Part shown: positions 38,029 to 45,056 of the stretch, in pieces
How the letters are laid out: each line of letters starts with the position of its first letter
Position numbering within the stretch: the first letter of the stretch is position 1
Assembly: GCF_021648885.1 (NCBI RefSeq)
Contig: NZ_JAKJHZ010000011.1
Location: 159,620-223,619 of the forward strand
Direction: 5' to 3'
Length of the DNA: 64,000 nt
From: Nocardioides potassii
Lineage (GTDB): Bacteria; Actinomycetota; Actinomycetes; Propionibacteriales; Nocardioidaceae
The notes under the pieces: model-generated
Seen by the model: the letters and a program-made list of their open reading frames with translations, nothing else
Told to the model about the DNA's origin: nothing
The model's database searches: none
Program-made: the position numbers and the translations under genes

Positions 38029-39258
38029 ATGAGCATCGACGTACGACCCTCGGAGGACGCTGGCACGTTCCTCGCCACCGACCAGCTCGTCTGGTTCGGC
38101 GAGGTCACCGACGCCGACGCACGCCACCTCCGGCTCGGCCTGCCCGAGGACCAGCGGTTCGTGGTCGACCTGCCCGAGGGCCCGGAAGACCTCCACTCCG
38201 GGATCTACGGCGTGCGCCCGATGGAGATGTCGCTGCCCGGCGGCACGATCGTCCCGATCGCGGGCCTGACCTGGGTGGGCGTCCACCCGGACGCCCGCCG
38301 GCGGGGTGTGCTCACGGCGATGATGGGCGACCACCTCGAGCGCACCCGTGCTGCCGGTACGGCGACCTCGGCGTTGCACGCCAGCGAGGCCGCGATCTAC
38401 GGCCGCTACGGCTACGGGCTCGCGGTCCTCACCCACCAGATAACGCTCGGCCGCGGGACGACCTTCACCGCCCCGCACCTCGAGGACGAGGTCGCGGGCG
38501 TCACGACCCACCTCGTCACGATGTCCGACCCGGGCGTGGCCGAGCGGATGCGCGCGTGCCAGCTCGGCAACGCCCCGGACTTCCCCGGCACGATCGTCGG
38601 CACCCCCGACTTCTTCACCCTGATGGCGACCGAGAGCGCCGAGGAGCTGCGGGACAAGGAGCGCCGTCGGATCCTCTTCGCACGCCGCGACGGTCAGGAC
38701 ATCGGCTTCATCGGACTGCGTCGCGAGCACAAGTGGGAGAAGGCCCGACCGTCCGGGACGGTGACGGCCGGGACCTTCTGCGGCGGGCCGGCCGCCCGCC
38801 TGGCGCTCGCCCGCCGCATCGTCGACCTCGACCTGATGGGCACGACCAAGCTGGAGAACGTCGGGGTCGACGACCCGCTCCTCGACTGGGTCGGCGGACC
38901 CCGCGGCACCGGCTCGCTCGAGACGTGGGACAGCACGTGGGTCCGCCTGGTCGACCTCGAGGCGGCCTGGCCGCTCCGGACGTACGACGGCGACTGCGAC
39001 GTGGTCGTCGAGGTCGAGGACCGCTCCGCGCCGTGGAACGCCGGTCGATGGCAGCTGACACCGTCGTCCGCGAGGCGCACGGAGGCCGAGGCCGAGGTGA
39101 CCCTCGACGTCGCCGTCCTGGGAGCGGGCTACCTCGGGCGCTCCATCGGGGGCCTGCTGCGCGCGGGCCTCGTCCGCGAGCACCGCCCGGGGGCGTACGC
39201 CGAGCTGGCTCGGGCCATGCGCACGGTCGTCGAGCCCGAGCCCTCGATCGGGTTCTGA
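38029..39258 (+). CDS. Eis-like GNAT N-acetyltransferase with C-terminal SCP2-like domain
   Basis: Protein of 409 residues, the length of the mycobacterial Eis family. The first GNAT domain carries the acetyl-CoA loop VGVHPDARRRGVLTAMM near residue 85 and GRYGYGLA near 127. A second GNAT-like part follows, then a C-terminal sterol-carrier-like domain ending in EHRPGAYAELARAMRTVVEPEPSIGF. Eis proteins acetylate lysines, polyamines or aminoglycosides; which applies here cannot be read from sequence. The start is ATG 38029. Confidence 0.83.
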   Translation: MSIDVRPSEDAGTFLATDQLVWFGEVTDADARHLRLGLPEDQRFVVDLPEGPEDLHSGIYGVRPMEMSLPGGTIVPIAGLTWVGVHPDARRRGVLTAMMGDHLERTRAAGTATSALHASEAAIYGRYGYGLAVLTHQITLGRGTTFTAPHLEDEVAGVTTHLVTMSDPGVAERMRACQLGNAPDFPGTIVGTPDFFTLMATESAEELRDKERRRILFARRDGQDIGFIGLRREHKWEKARPSGTVTAGTFCGGPAARLALARRIVDLDLMGTTKLENVGVDDPLLDWVGGPRGTGSLETWDSTWVRLVDLEAAWPLRTYDGDCDVVVEVEDRSAPWNAGRWQLTPSSARRTEAEAEVTLDVAVLGAGYLGRSIGGLLRAGLVREHRPGAYAELARAMRTVVEPEPSIGF

Positions 39259-39265
39259 CCGGTCG

Positions 39266-39294
39266 TTGACGGCGTACGCCGCGCTGGACAGGCT
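39266..39294 (+). promoter_or_regulatory. Sigma-70-like promoter of the FAD oxidase gene
   Basis: -35 TTGACG (39266-39271) and -10 CAGGCT (39289-39294) are exactly 17 nt apart. The -10 ends 7 nt before the ATG at 39302, so transcription would begin at or next to the start codon (leaderless). Confidence 0.55.
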
Positions 39295-39301
39295 GGCCCC
39301 C

Positions 39302-40513
39302 ATGACCTGGACCAACTGGGTGGGCAACCAGAGCTTCACGCCCGCCACCACCGCCACGCCGCGCGACGAGGACGAGGTCGTCGCCCTCGTCAGGGAGGCG
39401 GCCGGGCGCGGTCGGCGCGTGCGCGTCGCGGGCGCCGGGCACTCGTTCACGCCGGTCGTCCGGACCGATGGCCTGCTGCTCGACCTGTCCGCGATGCGCG
39501 GCGTGGTCCGCACCGACGCCGGGGCGAAGCGGGCGACCGCACTGCCCGGGACGCTCATCCGCGACTTCTACGAGCCGCTCTGGGACGCCGGCCTGGCGCT
39601 GAGGAACCAGGGCGACATCGACACCCAGCAGATCGCCGGGGCGGTGGCGACGGGCACGCACGGGTCCGGCACGTGCTACACGAGCCTGTCCGGGGTCGTG
39701 CGTGGGCTGCGCGTCGTCACGGGCACCGGTGAGGTGCGCGAGATCGGCGAGGACGAGCCCGACCTGCTCCACGCGGCCCAGGTCTCCGTCGGGATGCTCG
39801 GGGTCGTGACGCAGCTCGAGCTCGACGTCACCGACGCCTACCGGCTCCGCGAGCACGTCAGCCTGCGGACCTGGGACGACGTGCTGGGCGACTGGGACCG
39901 CCTCGTGGCCGAGCACCGGCACTTCGGGATGTTCTGGCTGCCCACCGAGGAGTCAGGCGCGCTCTACAACCTCGACGGGCACGGCGAGCGGCTCGAGGAC
40001 CAGTGCTACGTCAAGGTGTACGACGAGGTGGGCCCAGAGGTCGCGGACGACGACACCGTCGGCCGGCGGGTCGACCGCTGCTACCGGATCTTCCCGATGG
40101 TCTACGACCCCAACTTCCACGAGCTCGAGTACTTCGTCGCGCTCGACCGGGCGCCGGAGGCCCTAACCGCGATGCGCGAGCTCATGCTCCGCAGCCTCCC
40201 GGACTCGATCTACCCCCTCGAGGTGCGCACGGTTGGTCCGGACGAGGCCTTCCTCTCCTCCCAGTACCAGACCGCGACCGTCGTCATCTCGGTCTCGGGC
40301 ACGCCCGGCACCGACTACTGGGCCTACCTCCGCTCGGTCGACGACCTGCTCGCCGGCTTCGACGCCCGCGTCCACTGGGGCAAGCTGCACTTCCTCACCC
40401 CCGAGCGCTTGCACGCCCGCTATCCGCGGGCCGACGACTTCATCGCGATCCGCCGCGAGCTCGACCCGCACGGCATCTTCCTCAACGACCACCTGCGCCC
40501 GCTGTTCGAGTAG
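39302..40513 (+). CDS. FAD-linked oxidase, D-arabinono-1,4-lactone / alditol oxidase family
   Basis: VAO-type flavoenzyme of 403 residues. The FAD domain has VRVAGAGHSFTPVV with His47 as the probable covalent flavin attachment site, then LSAMRGVVR and QQIAGAVATGTHGSG. The C-terminal ALO substrate domain ends RRELDPHGIFLNDHLRPLFE. Relatives oxidise sugar lactones (gulono- or arabinono-lactone) or alditols. I chose ATG 39302 over an upstream TTG because the promoter spacing is perfect. A small membrane protein gene follows 15 bp downstream. Confidence 0.88.
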   Translation: MTWTNWVGNQSFTPATTATPRDEDEVVALVREAAGRGRRVRVAGAGHSFTPVVRTDGLLLDLSAMRGVVRTDAGAKRATALPGTLIRDFYEPLWDAGLALRNQGDIDTQQIAGAVATGTHGSGTCYTSLSGVVRGLRVVTGTGEVREIGEDEPDLLHAAQVSVGMLGVVTQLELDVTDAYRLREHVSLRTWDDVLGDWDRLVAEHRHFGMFWLPTEESGALYNLDGHGERLEDQCYVKVYDEVGPEVADDDTVGRRVDRCYRIFPMVYDPNFHELEYFVALDRAPEALTAMRELMLRSLPDSIYPLEVRTVGPDEAFLSSQYQTATVVISVSGTPGTDYWAYLRSVDDLLAGFDARVHWGKLHFLTPERLHARYPRADDFIAIRRELDPHGIFLNDHLRPLFE

Positions 40514-40528
40514 GCGCATACTCGGACC

Positions 40529-40747
40529 ATGCTGAGGGCGAGAGCAGCACTGGTCGCGGGACTTCTCGTCGTGCTCGCCACCTTCGCCTACGGCGTCGAG
40601 AACCAGCTCTCCGCCGTGGTCCAGCGGGCCCGGACAGGTGTGCTGTCCACGATGGCCGCCGGCGCACTCCTGGCCCTGGTCGGGTGGACCGCGATGGGCG
40701 AGCCCCGTCCCTCCCGGCGCGTCGGGCGGCCGCACGCGACCGTATGA
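40529..40747 (+). CDS. Small membrane protein of unknown function
   Basis: Protein of 72 residues: two hydrophobic segments (about 6-23 and 38-55) and a basic tail (RPSRRVGRPHATV). No family is recognised. A CATACT box lies exactly 6 nt before the ATG, consistent with its own leaderless transcript, although the gene follows the FAD oxidase by only 15 bp. Coding bias is normal, but no homology supports it, so confidence is moderate. Confidence 0.55.
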   Translation: MLRARAALVAGLLVVLATFAYGVENQLSAVVQRARTGVLSTMAAGALLALVGWTAMGEPRPSRRVGRPHATV

Positions 40748-40774
40748 CCCAGATCAGCGCCGGACGCGCGCGAC

Positions 40775-40830
40775 CGAGAACTTCCGCGCAGGGAGCCCGA
40801 CCATCACACCCGCCTGCACGAAAGTTCTCG
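40775..40830 (-). terminator. Long stem-loop after malic enzyme
   Basis: CGAGAACTTCCGCGCAGG (40775-40792) and CCTGCACGAAAGTTCTCG (40813-40830) form an 18-bp arm with two mismatches that become G-U pairs only in minus-strand RNA. It begins 12 bp after the malic enzyme stop on that strand, which fits a role in ending the malic enzyme transcript. Confidence 0.6.
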
Positions 40831-40841
40831 CGCACGGAAGA

Positions 40842-42029
40842 TCAGCGGCGGGCGACCCCGTCGGCCCGAGCGGCTGCCGCGACGGCCTCGCGGACCGCAC
40901 CCGGCACGCGGGGGTCGAACGGCGACGGGATGACCAGGTCCTCGCGCAGGTCGTCACCGACGAGCTCCGCGAGCGCGGTGGCGGCGGCGACCTTCATCCC
41001 CTCGGTGATCGCGGTGGCGTGCACGTCGAACGCACCGCGGAAGATGCCGGGGAAGGCCAGCACGTTGTTGATCTGGTTGGGGTAGTCCGAGCGCCCCGTC
41101 GCGACCACGCGCGCGTACTTGTGGGCGAGGTCGGGGTGCACCTCGGGCGTCGGGTTCGCCAGGCCGAAGATGATCGCGTCGGGGGCCATCGACGCGACGA
41201 TCTCCTCGGGCACCTGACCGCCGGAGACGCCGATGTAGACGTCGGCACCGGCCATCACGTCGGCCAGCGTGCCGGTGCGGCCGAAGACGTCTGCGGTGTC
41301 GCGCGCCAGCGCGGCCTTCACCTCGGTGAGGTCCGAGCGGCCGGAGTTGAGCACGCCCTGCCGGTCGAGCACGGCGATGTCGCGCACCCCGGCCTCGAGC
41401 AGGATCCGCGCCACCGCGACACCGGCGGCGCCGGCGCCCTGCACCACGACCCGTACGGTCGCGGCGTCGCGGCCGGTCAGTCGCAGCGCGTTGGTGAGCG
41501 CCGCGAGGGCGACGACCGCGGTGCCGTGCTGGTCGTCGTGGAAGACGGGGATGTCGAGGCGCTCCTTGAGCCGCGCCTCGATCTCGAAGCACCGCGGCGC
41601 CGAGATGTCCTCGAGGTTGATCCCGCCGAAGCTCGGCGCGAGCCGGACGACGGTCTCGATGATCTCCTCGACGTCTGTGGTGTCGAGGCAGAGCGGTACG
41701 GCGTCGACGCCGCCGAACTGCTTGAACAGGACCGACTTGCCCTCCATCACGGGCATCGCGGCGGCGGGGCCGATGTCGCCGAGGCCGAGCACGGCGGTGC
41801 CGTCGGTGACGATCGCGACCGTGTTGGGCACCCACGTGTAGTGCTGGGTCATCGACGGGTCGGCCGCGATGGCCTCGCACACCCGAGCGACGCCCGGGGT
41901 GTAGGCCAGCGACAGCTCGTCGGGACCGGTTAGCGCGACCGTCGACACCGTCTCCATCTTGCCGCCCACGTGCAGGTCGAAGACGGGGTCGCCGGCGTGC
42001 GGGTGCGCTGTTCCCTGGCCCTGGGTCAT
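40842..42029 (-). CDS. NAD(P)-dependent malic enzyme
   Basis: Oxidative decarboxylation of malate to pyruvate, linking the TCA cycle to pyruvate and reducing power. The 395 residues are the short bacterial form without a phosphotransacetylase domain. Visible sites: catalytic Tyr (LAYTPGVARVC), catalytic Lys (LFKQFGGVDAVP), metal ligands (FHDDQHGTAVV) and the cofactor loop VVQGAGAAGVAVARIL. I chose ATG 42029; the longer frame upstream is antisense to SodX. NAD versus NADP preference is not certain. Confidence 0.92.
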   Translation of the reverse strand: MTQGQGTAHPHAGDPVFDLHVGGKMETVSTVALTGPDELSLAYTPGVARVCEAIAADPSMTQHYTWVPNTVAIVTDGTAVLGLGDIGPAAAMPVMEGKSVLFKQFGGVDAVPLCLDTTDVEEIIETVVRLAPSFGGINLEDISAPRCFEIEARLKERLDIPVFHDDQHGTAVVALAALTNALRLTGRDAATVRVVVQGAGAAGVAVARILLEAGVRDIAVLDRQGVLNSGRSDLTEVKAALARDTADVFGRTGTLADVMAGADVYIGVSGGQVPEEIVASMAPDAIIFGLANPTPEVHPDLAHKYARVVATGRSDYPNQINNVLAFPGIFRGAFDVHATAITEGMKVAAATALAELVGDDLREDLVIPSPFDPRVPGAVREAVAAAARADGVARR

Positions 42030-42049
42030 GGCCGCGATACTGGCACAGC

Positions 42050-42397
42050 TCAGGGGCGCCGGAGCCGCCGTCCCAGACGTGGGGAAGGCCACACCCGCAG
42101 CCGTACGACGCCCACGATCTCGTCGGCTGCGACCGGACCGCGGTGCCGCGAGTCCACCCCCTCCTCCGGGTTGTCGCTCAGCAGCCACCAGGCCGGCTCA
42201 CCGGTGCGCGTACGACGTTCCTCGACCGCGCGCTTCACCGTCAGCGTGCCGTCCGCGAACCGCGCCACCACGAGGTCGCCTGGCCGGACGCGGGTGCCGT
42301 GCCGGACCAGCAGGAGGTCCCCCTCCCGGAGCGTCGGGAGCATCGAGCGGCCCCGGACGACGGCCGTCCCGAAGGGGGGTGCAGGGCGGCTGGTCAC
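42050..42397 (-). CDS. sodX: Nickel-type superoxide dismutase maturation protease (S26 family)
   Basis: Small signal-peptidase-like serine protease of 115 residues, lacking a strong membrane anchor. Catalytic Ser18 (VVRGRSMLPTL) and Lys55 (TLTVKRAVEE) form the Ser/Lys dyad; LLSDNPEEGVDSRHRGPV is the S26 box D/E region. It is transcribed divergently from sodN with 50 bp between starts, the usual sodN-sodX arrangement. It removes the SodN propeptide so that the new N-terminal His can bind nickel. The start is GTG 42397. Confidence 0.9.
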   Translation of the reverse strand: MTSRPAPPFGTAVVRGRSMLPTLREGDLLLVRHGTRVRPGDLVVARFADGTLTVKRAVEERRTRTGEPAWWLLSDNPEEGVDSRHRGPVAADEIVGVVRLRVWPSPRLGRRLRRP

Positions 42398-42447
42398 GCG
42401 GAGTAGTGTCCCAGCAGATGCACATCTTCCCTATCGAGAGGAACCCG

Positions 42448-42849
42448 ATGCTTCGCCACCTGCTTGCCCCGACCGTCGAGGTCTCCGCCCACTGCGACCT
42501 TCCCTGCGGCGTCTACGACCCCGCCCAGGCGCGCATCGAGGCCGAGTCCATCAAGGCGATCATCGCCAAGGTCGCCGACAACGACGACCCCGACTTCCGC
42601 ACCCGCGCGATCCTGATCAAGGAGCAGCGCTCGGAGCTCGTCAAGCACCACCTGTGGGTGCTGTGGACCGACTACTTCAAGCCGCCGCACTTCGAGAAGT
42701 ACCCCCAGCTCCACACCCTCGTCAACGAGGCCACCAAGCTGGCCGGTGCCTCCGGCACCAAGGGCGAGCTCGACGCCGGCAAGGCCGACGAGCTCCTCGC
42801 CAAGATCGACGAGATCGCCGAGATCTTCTGGGAGACCAAGAAGGCCTGA
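42448..42849 (+). CDS. sodN: Nickel superoxide dismutase
   Basis: Dismutates superoxide using a nickel hook. The 133-residue precursor begins MLRHLLAPTVEVSA, a 14-residue propeptide, followed by the mature N-terminus HCDLPCGVYDPAQAR with the nickel ligands His1, Cys2 and Cys6. The rest is a four-helix bundle (KEQRSELVKHHLWVLWTDYFKPPHFEKYP). I chose ATG 42448, since GAGAGG lies 6 nt upstream and the propeptide length matches Streptomyces; ATG 42418 is in frame ten codons earlier but has no ribosome-binding site. Probably nickel-regulated, though I see no clear Nur site. Confidence 0.96.
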   Translation: MLRHLLAPTVEVSAHCDLPCGVYDPAQARIEAESIKAIIAKVADNDDPDFRTRAILIKEQRSELVKHHLWVLWTDYFKPPHFEKYPQLHTLVNEATKLAGASGTKGELDAGKADELLAKIDEIAEIFWETKKA

Positions 42850-42882
42850 GCAGGCTCAGCCCTTCTTCTCCACCCCTCACCG

Positions 42883-42913
42883 AGCCCGGTCGCCACATAG
42901 TGGCGGCCGGGCT
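42883..42913 (+). terminator. Terminator-like hairpin after sodN
   Basis: AGCCCGGTCGCCAC (42883-42896) pairs with GTGGCGGCCGGGCT (42900-42913), a 14-bp stem with one wobble pair and a 3-nt loop, followed by TGGTTACTGT. It lies 33 bp after the sodN stop. Confidence 0.65.
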
Positions 42914-42961
42914 TGGTTACTGTGTGCCCACCACATCGGCCGAGGAGGGGACGCAGCGCAG

Positions 42962-43375
42962 ATGTCAGACACCAACGGGGAGCATCGCGCCGACGTCGAG
43001 CTCCGCCTGCCCGCCGAGGGCGCCTACGCGACCGTCGTACGCACCACGGCGGCGGGCCTGGCCGCGCGCCTCGACTTCACGATCGACGACATCGAGGACC
43101 TGCGGATCGCGATCGGCGAGGCGACCGCGCTGGCGATCCCGGCCGCCGACCCCGGCACCGACCTGAGGGCGTGCTTCTTCTTCGGCCGCGGCTCGATGAC
43201 CGTGAGCCTCGAGGTGGAGGCGATGGACGACCCACCGCTCGACACCGAGAGCTTCGCGTGGCAGGTGCTCGACACGATGGCGCAGGACGCGTCGGCCGGG
43301 CCGGCGGACGGCCACTTCGCGGTCAGGTTCACGGTGTCCTCGCAGGTCGCGGAAGGAACGGGTGCCGGGCGCTGA
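42962..43375 (+). CDS. RsbW/UsfX-type anti-sigma factor
   Basis: Protein of 137 residues in the GHKL-ATPase-like anti-sigma group: DIEDLRIAIGEATALAI near residue 40 (N-box-like), a beta-rich C-terminus, and the SFAWQVLDTMAQD segment also seen in mycobacterial UsfX. As in UsfX, the canonical ATP-binding G-boxes are poorly conserved. It probably holds the sigma factor encoded 1 bp downstream inactive. No anti-anti-sigma or phosphatase gene is next to it. Confidence 0.82.
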   Translation: MSDTNGEHRADVELRLPAEGAYATVVRTTAAGLAARLDFTIDDIEDLRIAIGEATALAIPAADPGTDLRACFFFGRGSMTVSLEVEAMDDPPLDTESFAWQVLDTMAQDASAGPADGHFAVRFTVSSQVAEGTGAGR

Positions 43376-43376
43376 C

Positions 43377-44213
43377 ATGAGCGCACACACGGGGGAAGAG
43401 GCGGCGGGGGCCGCCGACGACAGCAGCGTGTCCGACGAGGTCGTGACGAGCGGGCTCGAGCACCTGCGCTCGCGCAGTGCCGAGCTGTTCGCGGTCCTGC
43501 GCGACGACGACGCCGGCGCGGCCGAGCGCGCGGTCGCCCGCGACGACCTGGTGCACCTGCACCTCTCGCTCGTCGAGCACTGCGCGCGCCGGTTCCGCAA
43601 CCGCGGCGAGCCGTTCGAGGACCTCGTCCAGGTGGGCACGATCGGCCTCATCAAGGCCGTCGACCGCTTCGAGACCGACCGCGGGGTGGAGTTCTCCACC
43701 TACGCCACACCCACCGTGATCGGCGAGATCAAGCGCCACTTCCGCGACAAGGGCTGGGCGATCCGGGTGCCGCGGCGACTGCAGGAGCTGCGAATGCAGA
43801 TCGGCAGCGCCACCGGCGAGCTGACGCAGAAGCTGGGCCGCTCCCCCACGCCCCGCGAGCTCGCCGAGGCCATCGGCTGCACCGTGGAGGAGGTCATGGA
43901 GGGCATCGAGTCCTCCCACGCCTACGCGACGCTGTCGCTGGACGCCTCCGACGACAACGACGACGGCCCGCCCGCGATGCTGGCCACGCTCGGCATCGAG
44001 GACTCCAACATCGAGCACGTCGAGATCCGCGAGTCGATCAAGCCCCTGCTCGAGGGCCTCGGCGAGCGCGAGAAGCGCATCCTGCTGCTCCGCTTCTTCA
44101 AGAACATGACGCAGTCGCAGATCGCCGAGGAGATCGGCGTCTCCCAGATGCACGTCTCGCGACTGCTCACCCGCACGCTCGCCCAGCTGCGGACGTCGCT
44201 CGAGGCCGACTAG
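43377..44213 (+). CDS. SigB/SigF-family stress sigma factor
   Basis: Group 3 sigma factor of 278 residues. Region 2 (RRFRNRGEPFEDLVQVGTIGLIKAVDRFETDRGVEFSTYATPTVIGEIKRHFRD), region 3 (VPRRLQELRMQIGSATGELTQKLGRSPTPREL) and region 4 (LLLRFFKNMTQSQIAEEIGVSQMHVSRLLTRTLAQLR) are complete. It resembles mycobacterial SigF and Streptomyces SigB/F/G. I chose ATG 43377, one base after the anti-sigma stop; GTG 43362 with GGAAGG in front is a realistic alternative that would overlap. The pair forms a stress-response partner switch. Confidence 0.92.
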   Translation: MSAHTGEEAAGAADDSSVSDEVVTSGLEHLRSRSAELFAVLRDDDAGAAERAVARDDLVHLHLSLVEHCARRFRNRGEPFEDLVQVGTIGLIKAVDRFETDRGVEFSTYATPTVIGEIKRHFRDKGWAIRVPRRLQELRMQIGSATGELTQKLGRSPTPRELAEAIGCTVEEVMEGIESSHAYATLSLDASDDNDDGPPAMLATLGIEDSNIEHVEIRESIKPLLEGLGEREKRILLLRFFKNMTQSQIAEEIGVSQMHVSRLLTRTLAQLRTSLEAD

Positions 44214-44224
44214 CAGGCTCCGCG

Positions 44225-44635
44225 CTAGACCGGGTCGGACTCCAGCGCGCGCGTGCTCGCCGGGTGCACGAGGCCGGCGATGACGACGAGCCCCACGACG
44301 GCGAGGCCGGCCGACACGGGCTTGGTGGAGCCGGCCCACAGGTTCCAGGCCAGGCCGAGCAGGATCAGCTGGGCCATCACGACCGGGCCCCGCGCCCAGC
44401 GTCGTACGCCCCGCAGGGCCCAGGCGCACCACGCGAGCGCCGCGGCGGCAGCGAGGAAGAAGGCGGCGGTCGTGACGCCCATCGTGAGCCGGACGGAGTG
44501 GAGGTTGGCGAGCTCCAGCACGCCCAGCGCGGCGAGCACGAAGGCCTCGACCGCCGTCAGCCCGGCGGCCACCACGAGCGGCGCGGGCGCCGATCGGTCC
44601 GGACCGTCGGGCATGTCTTGCGGGGTAACGGGCAC
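44225..44635 (-). CDS. Small four-helix membrane protein, function unknown
   Basis: Protein of 136 residues with four hydrophobic segments (about 17-40, 48-73, 82-99 and 104-124) and a short acidic tail. It resembles the many unassigned actinobacterial integral membrane proteins of this size. TACTGT lies exactly 6 nt before GTG 44635, so it may be leaderless. It is convergent with the sigma factor gene (11-bp gap) and divergent from whiB1. Confidence 0.65.
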   Translation of the reverse strand: MPVTPQDMPDGPDRSAPAPLVVAAGLTAVEAFVLAALGVLELANLHSVRLTMGVTTAAFFLAAAAALAWCAWALRGVRRWARGPVVMAQLILLGLAWNLWAGSTKPVSAGLAVVGLVVIAGLVHPASTRALESDPV

Positions 44636-44800
44636 TGGTCAACAGTAGTTGTGACGGACACGACCTGCGTGGGGGGTTGTGTGAACGTTCAAGTCTTGCG
44701 AGTCTTGTCGCTGCTCGCCCCGTAGTGTGGCGCGCCCGGGCCCTGCTGATCGTCCGACAACAGCACCCTGCCTGTGAAAGAAAGAGGGATCTTCCCACTC

Positions 44801-45052
44801 ATGGATTGGCGCAGCCGCTCTGCATGCCTCGACGAGGACCCGGAGCTGTTCTTCCCGATCGGCAACACCGGTCCGGCCATCCTCCAGATCGAGGAGGCCA
44901 AGCAGGTGTGCCGACGCTGCGAGGTGCGCGAGCAGTGCCTTGCCTGGGCCCTGGAGGCCGGGCAGGACCACGGAGTGTGGGGCGGCCTCAGCGAGGACGA
45001 GCGTCGCGCGCTGAAGCGCCGCAACGCCCGGGCCCGGATCCGGACCGCCTGA
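44801..45052 (+). CDS. whiB1: WhiB1-like 4Fe-4S transcription regulator
   Basis: WhiB-family iron-sulfur protein of 83 residues: Cys9, Cys37, Cys40 and Cys46 (ACLDEDPELFFP; VCRRCEVREQC) bind the cluster, GVWGG is the family turn, and the basic tail RRALKRRNARARIR contacts DNA. The sequence matches mycobacterial WhiB1, an essential nitric-oxide-sensitive regulator that binds SigA. I chose ATG 44801 from alignment with WhiB1; an in-frame GTG at 44774 is less likely. The 165-bp upstream region contains the palindrome TGAACGTTCA and a TAGTGT box. Confidence 0.94.
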   Translation: MDWRSRSACLDEDPELFFPIGNTGPAILQIEEAKQVCRRCEVREQCLAWALEAGQDHGVWGGLSEDERRALKRRNARARIRTA

Positions 45053-45056
45053 CCGG

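Noticed and set aside
42418..42447. An earlier ATG for sodN adding ten residues
   Set aside because: No ribosome-binding site, and it would break the conserved 14-residue propeptide length.
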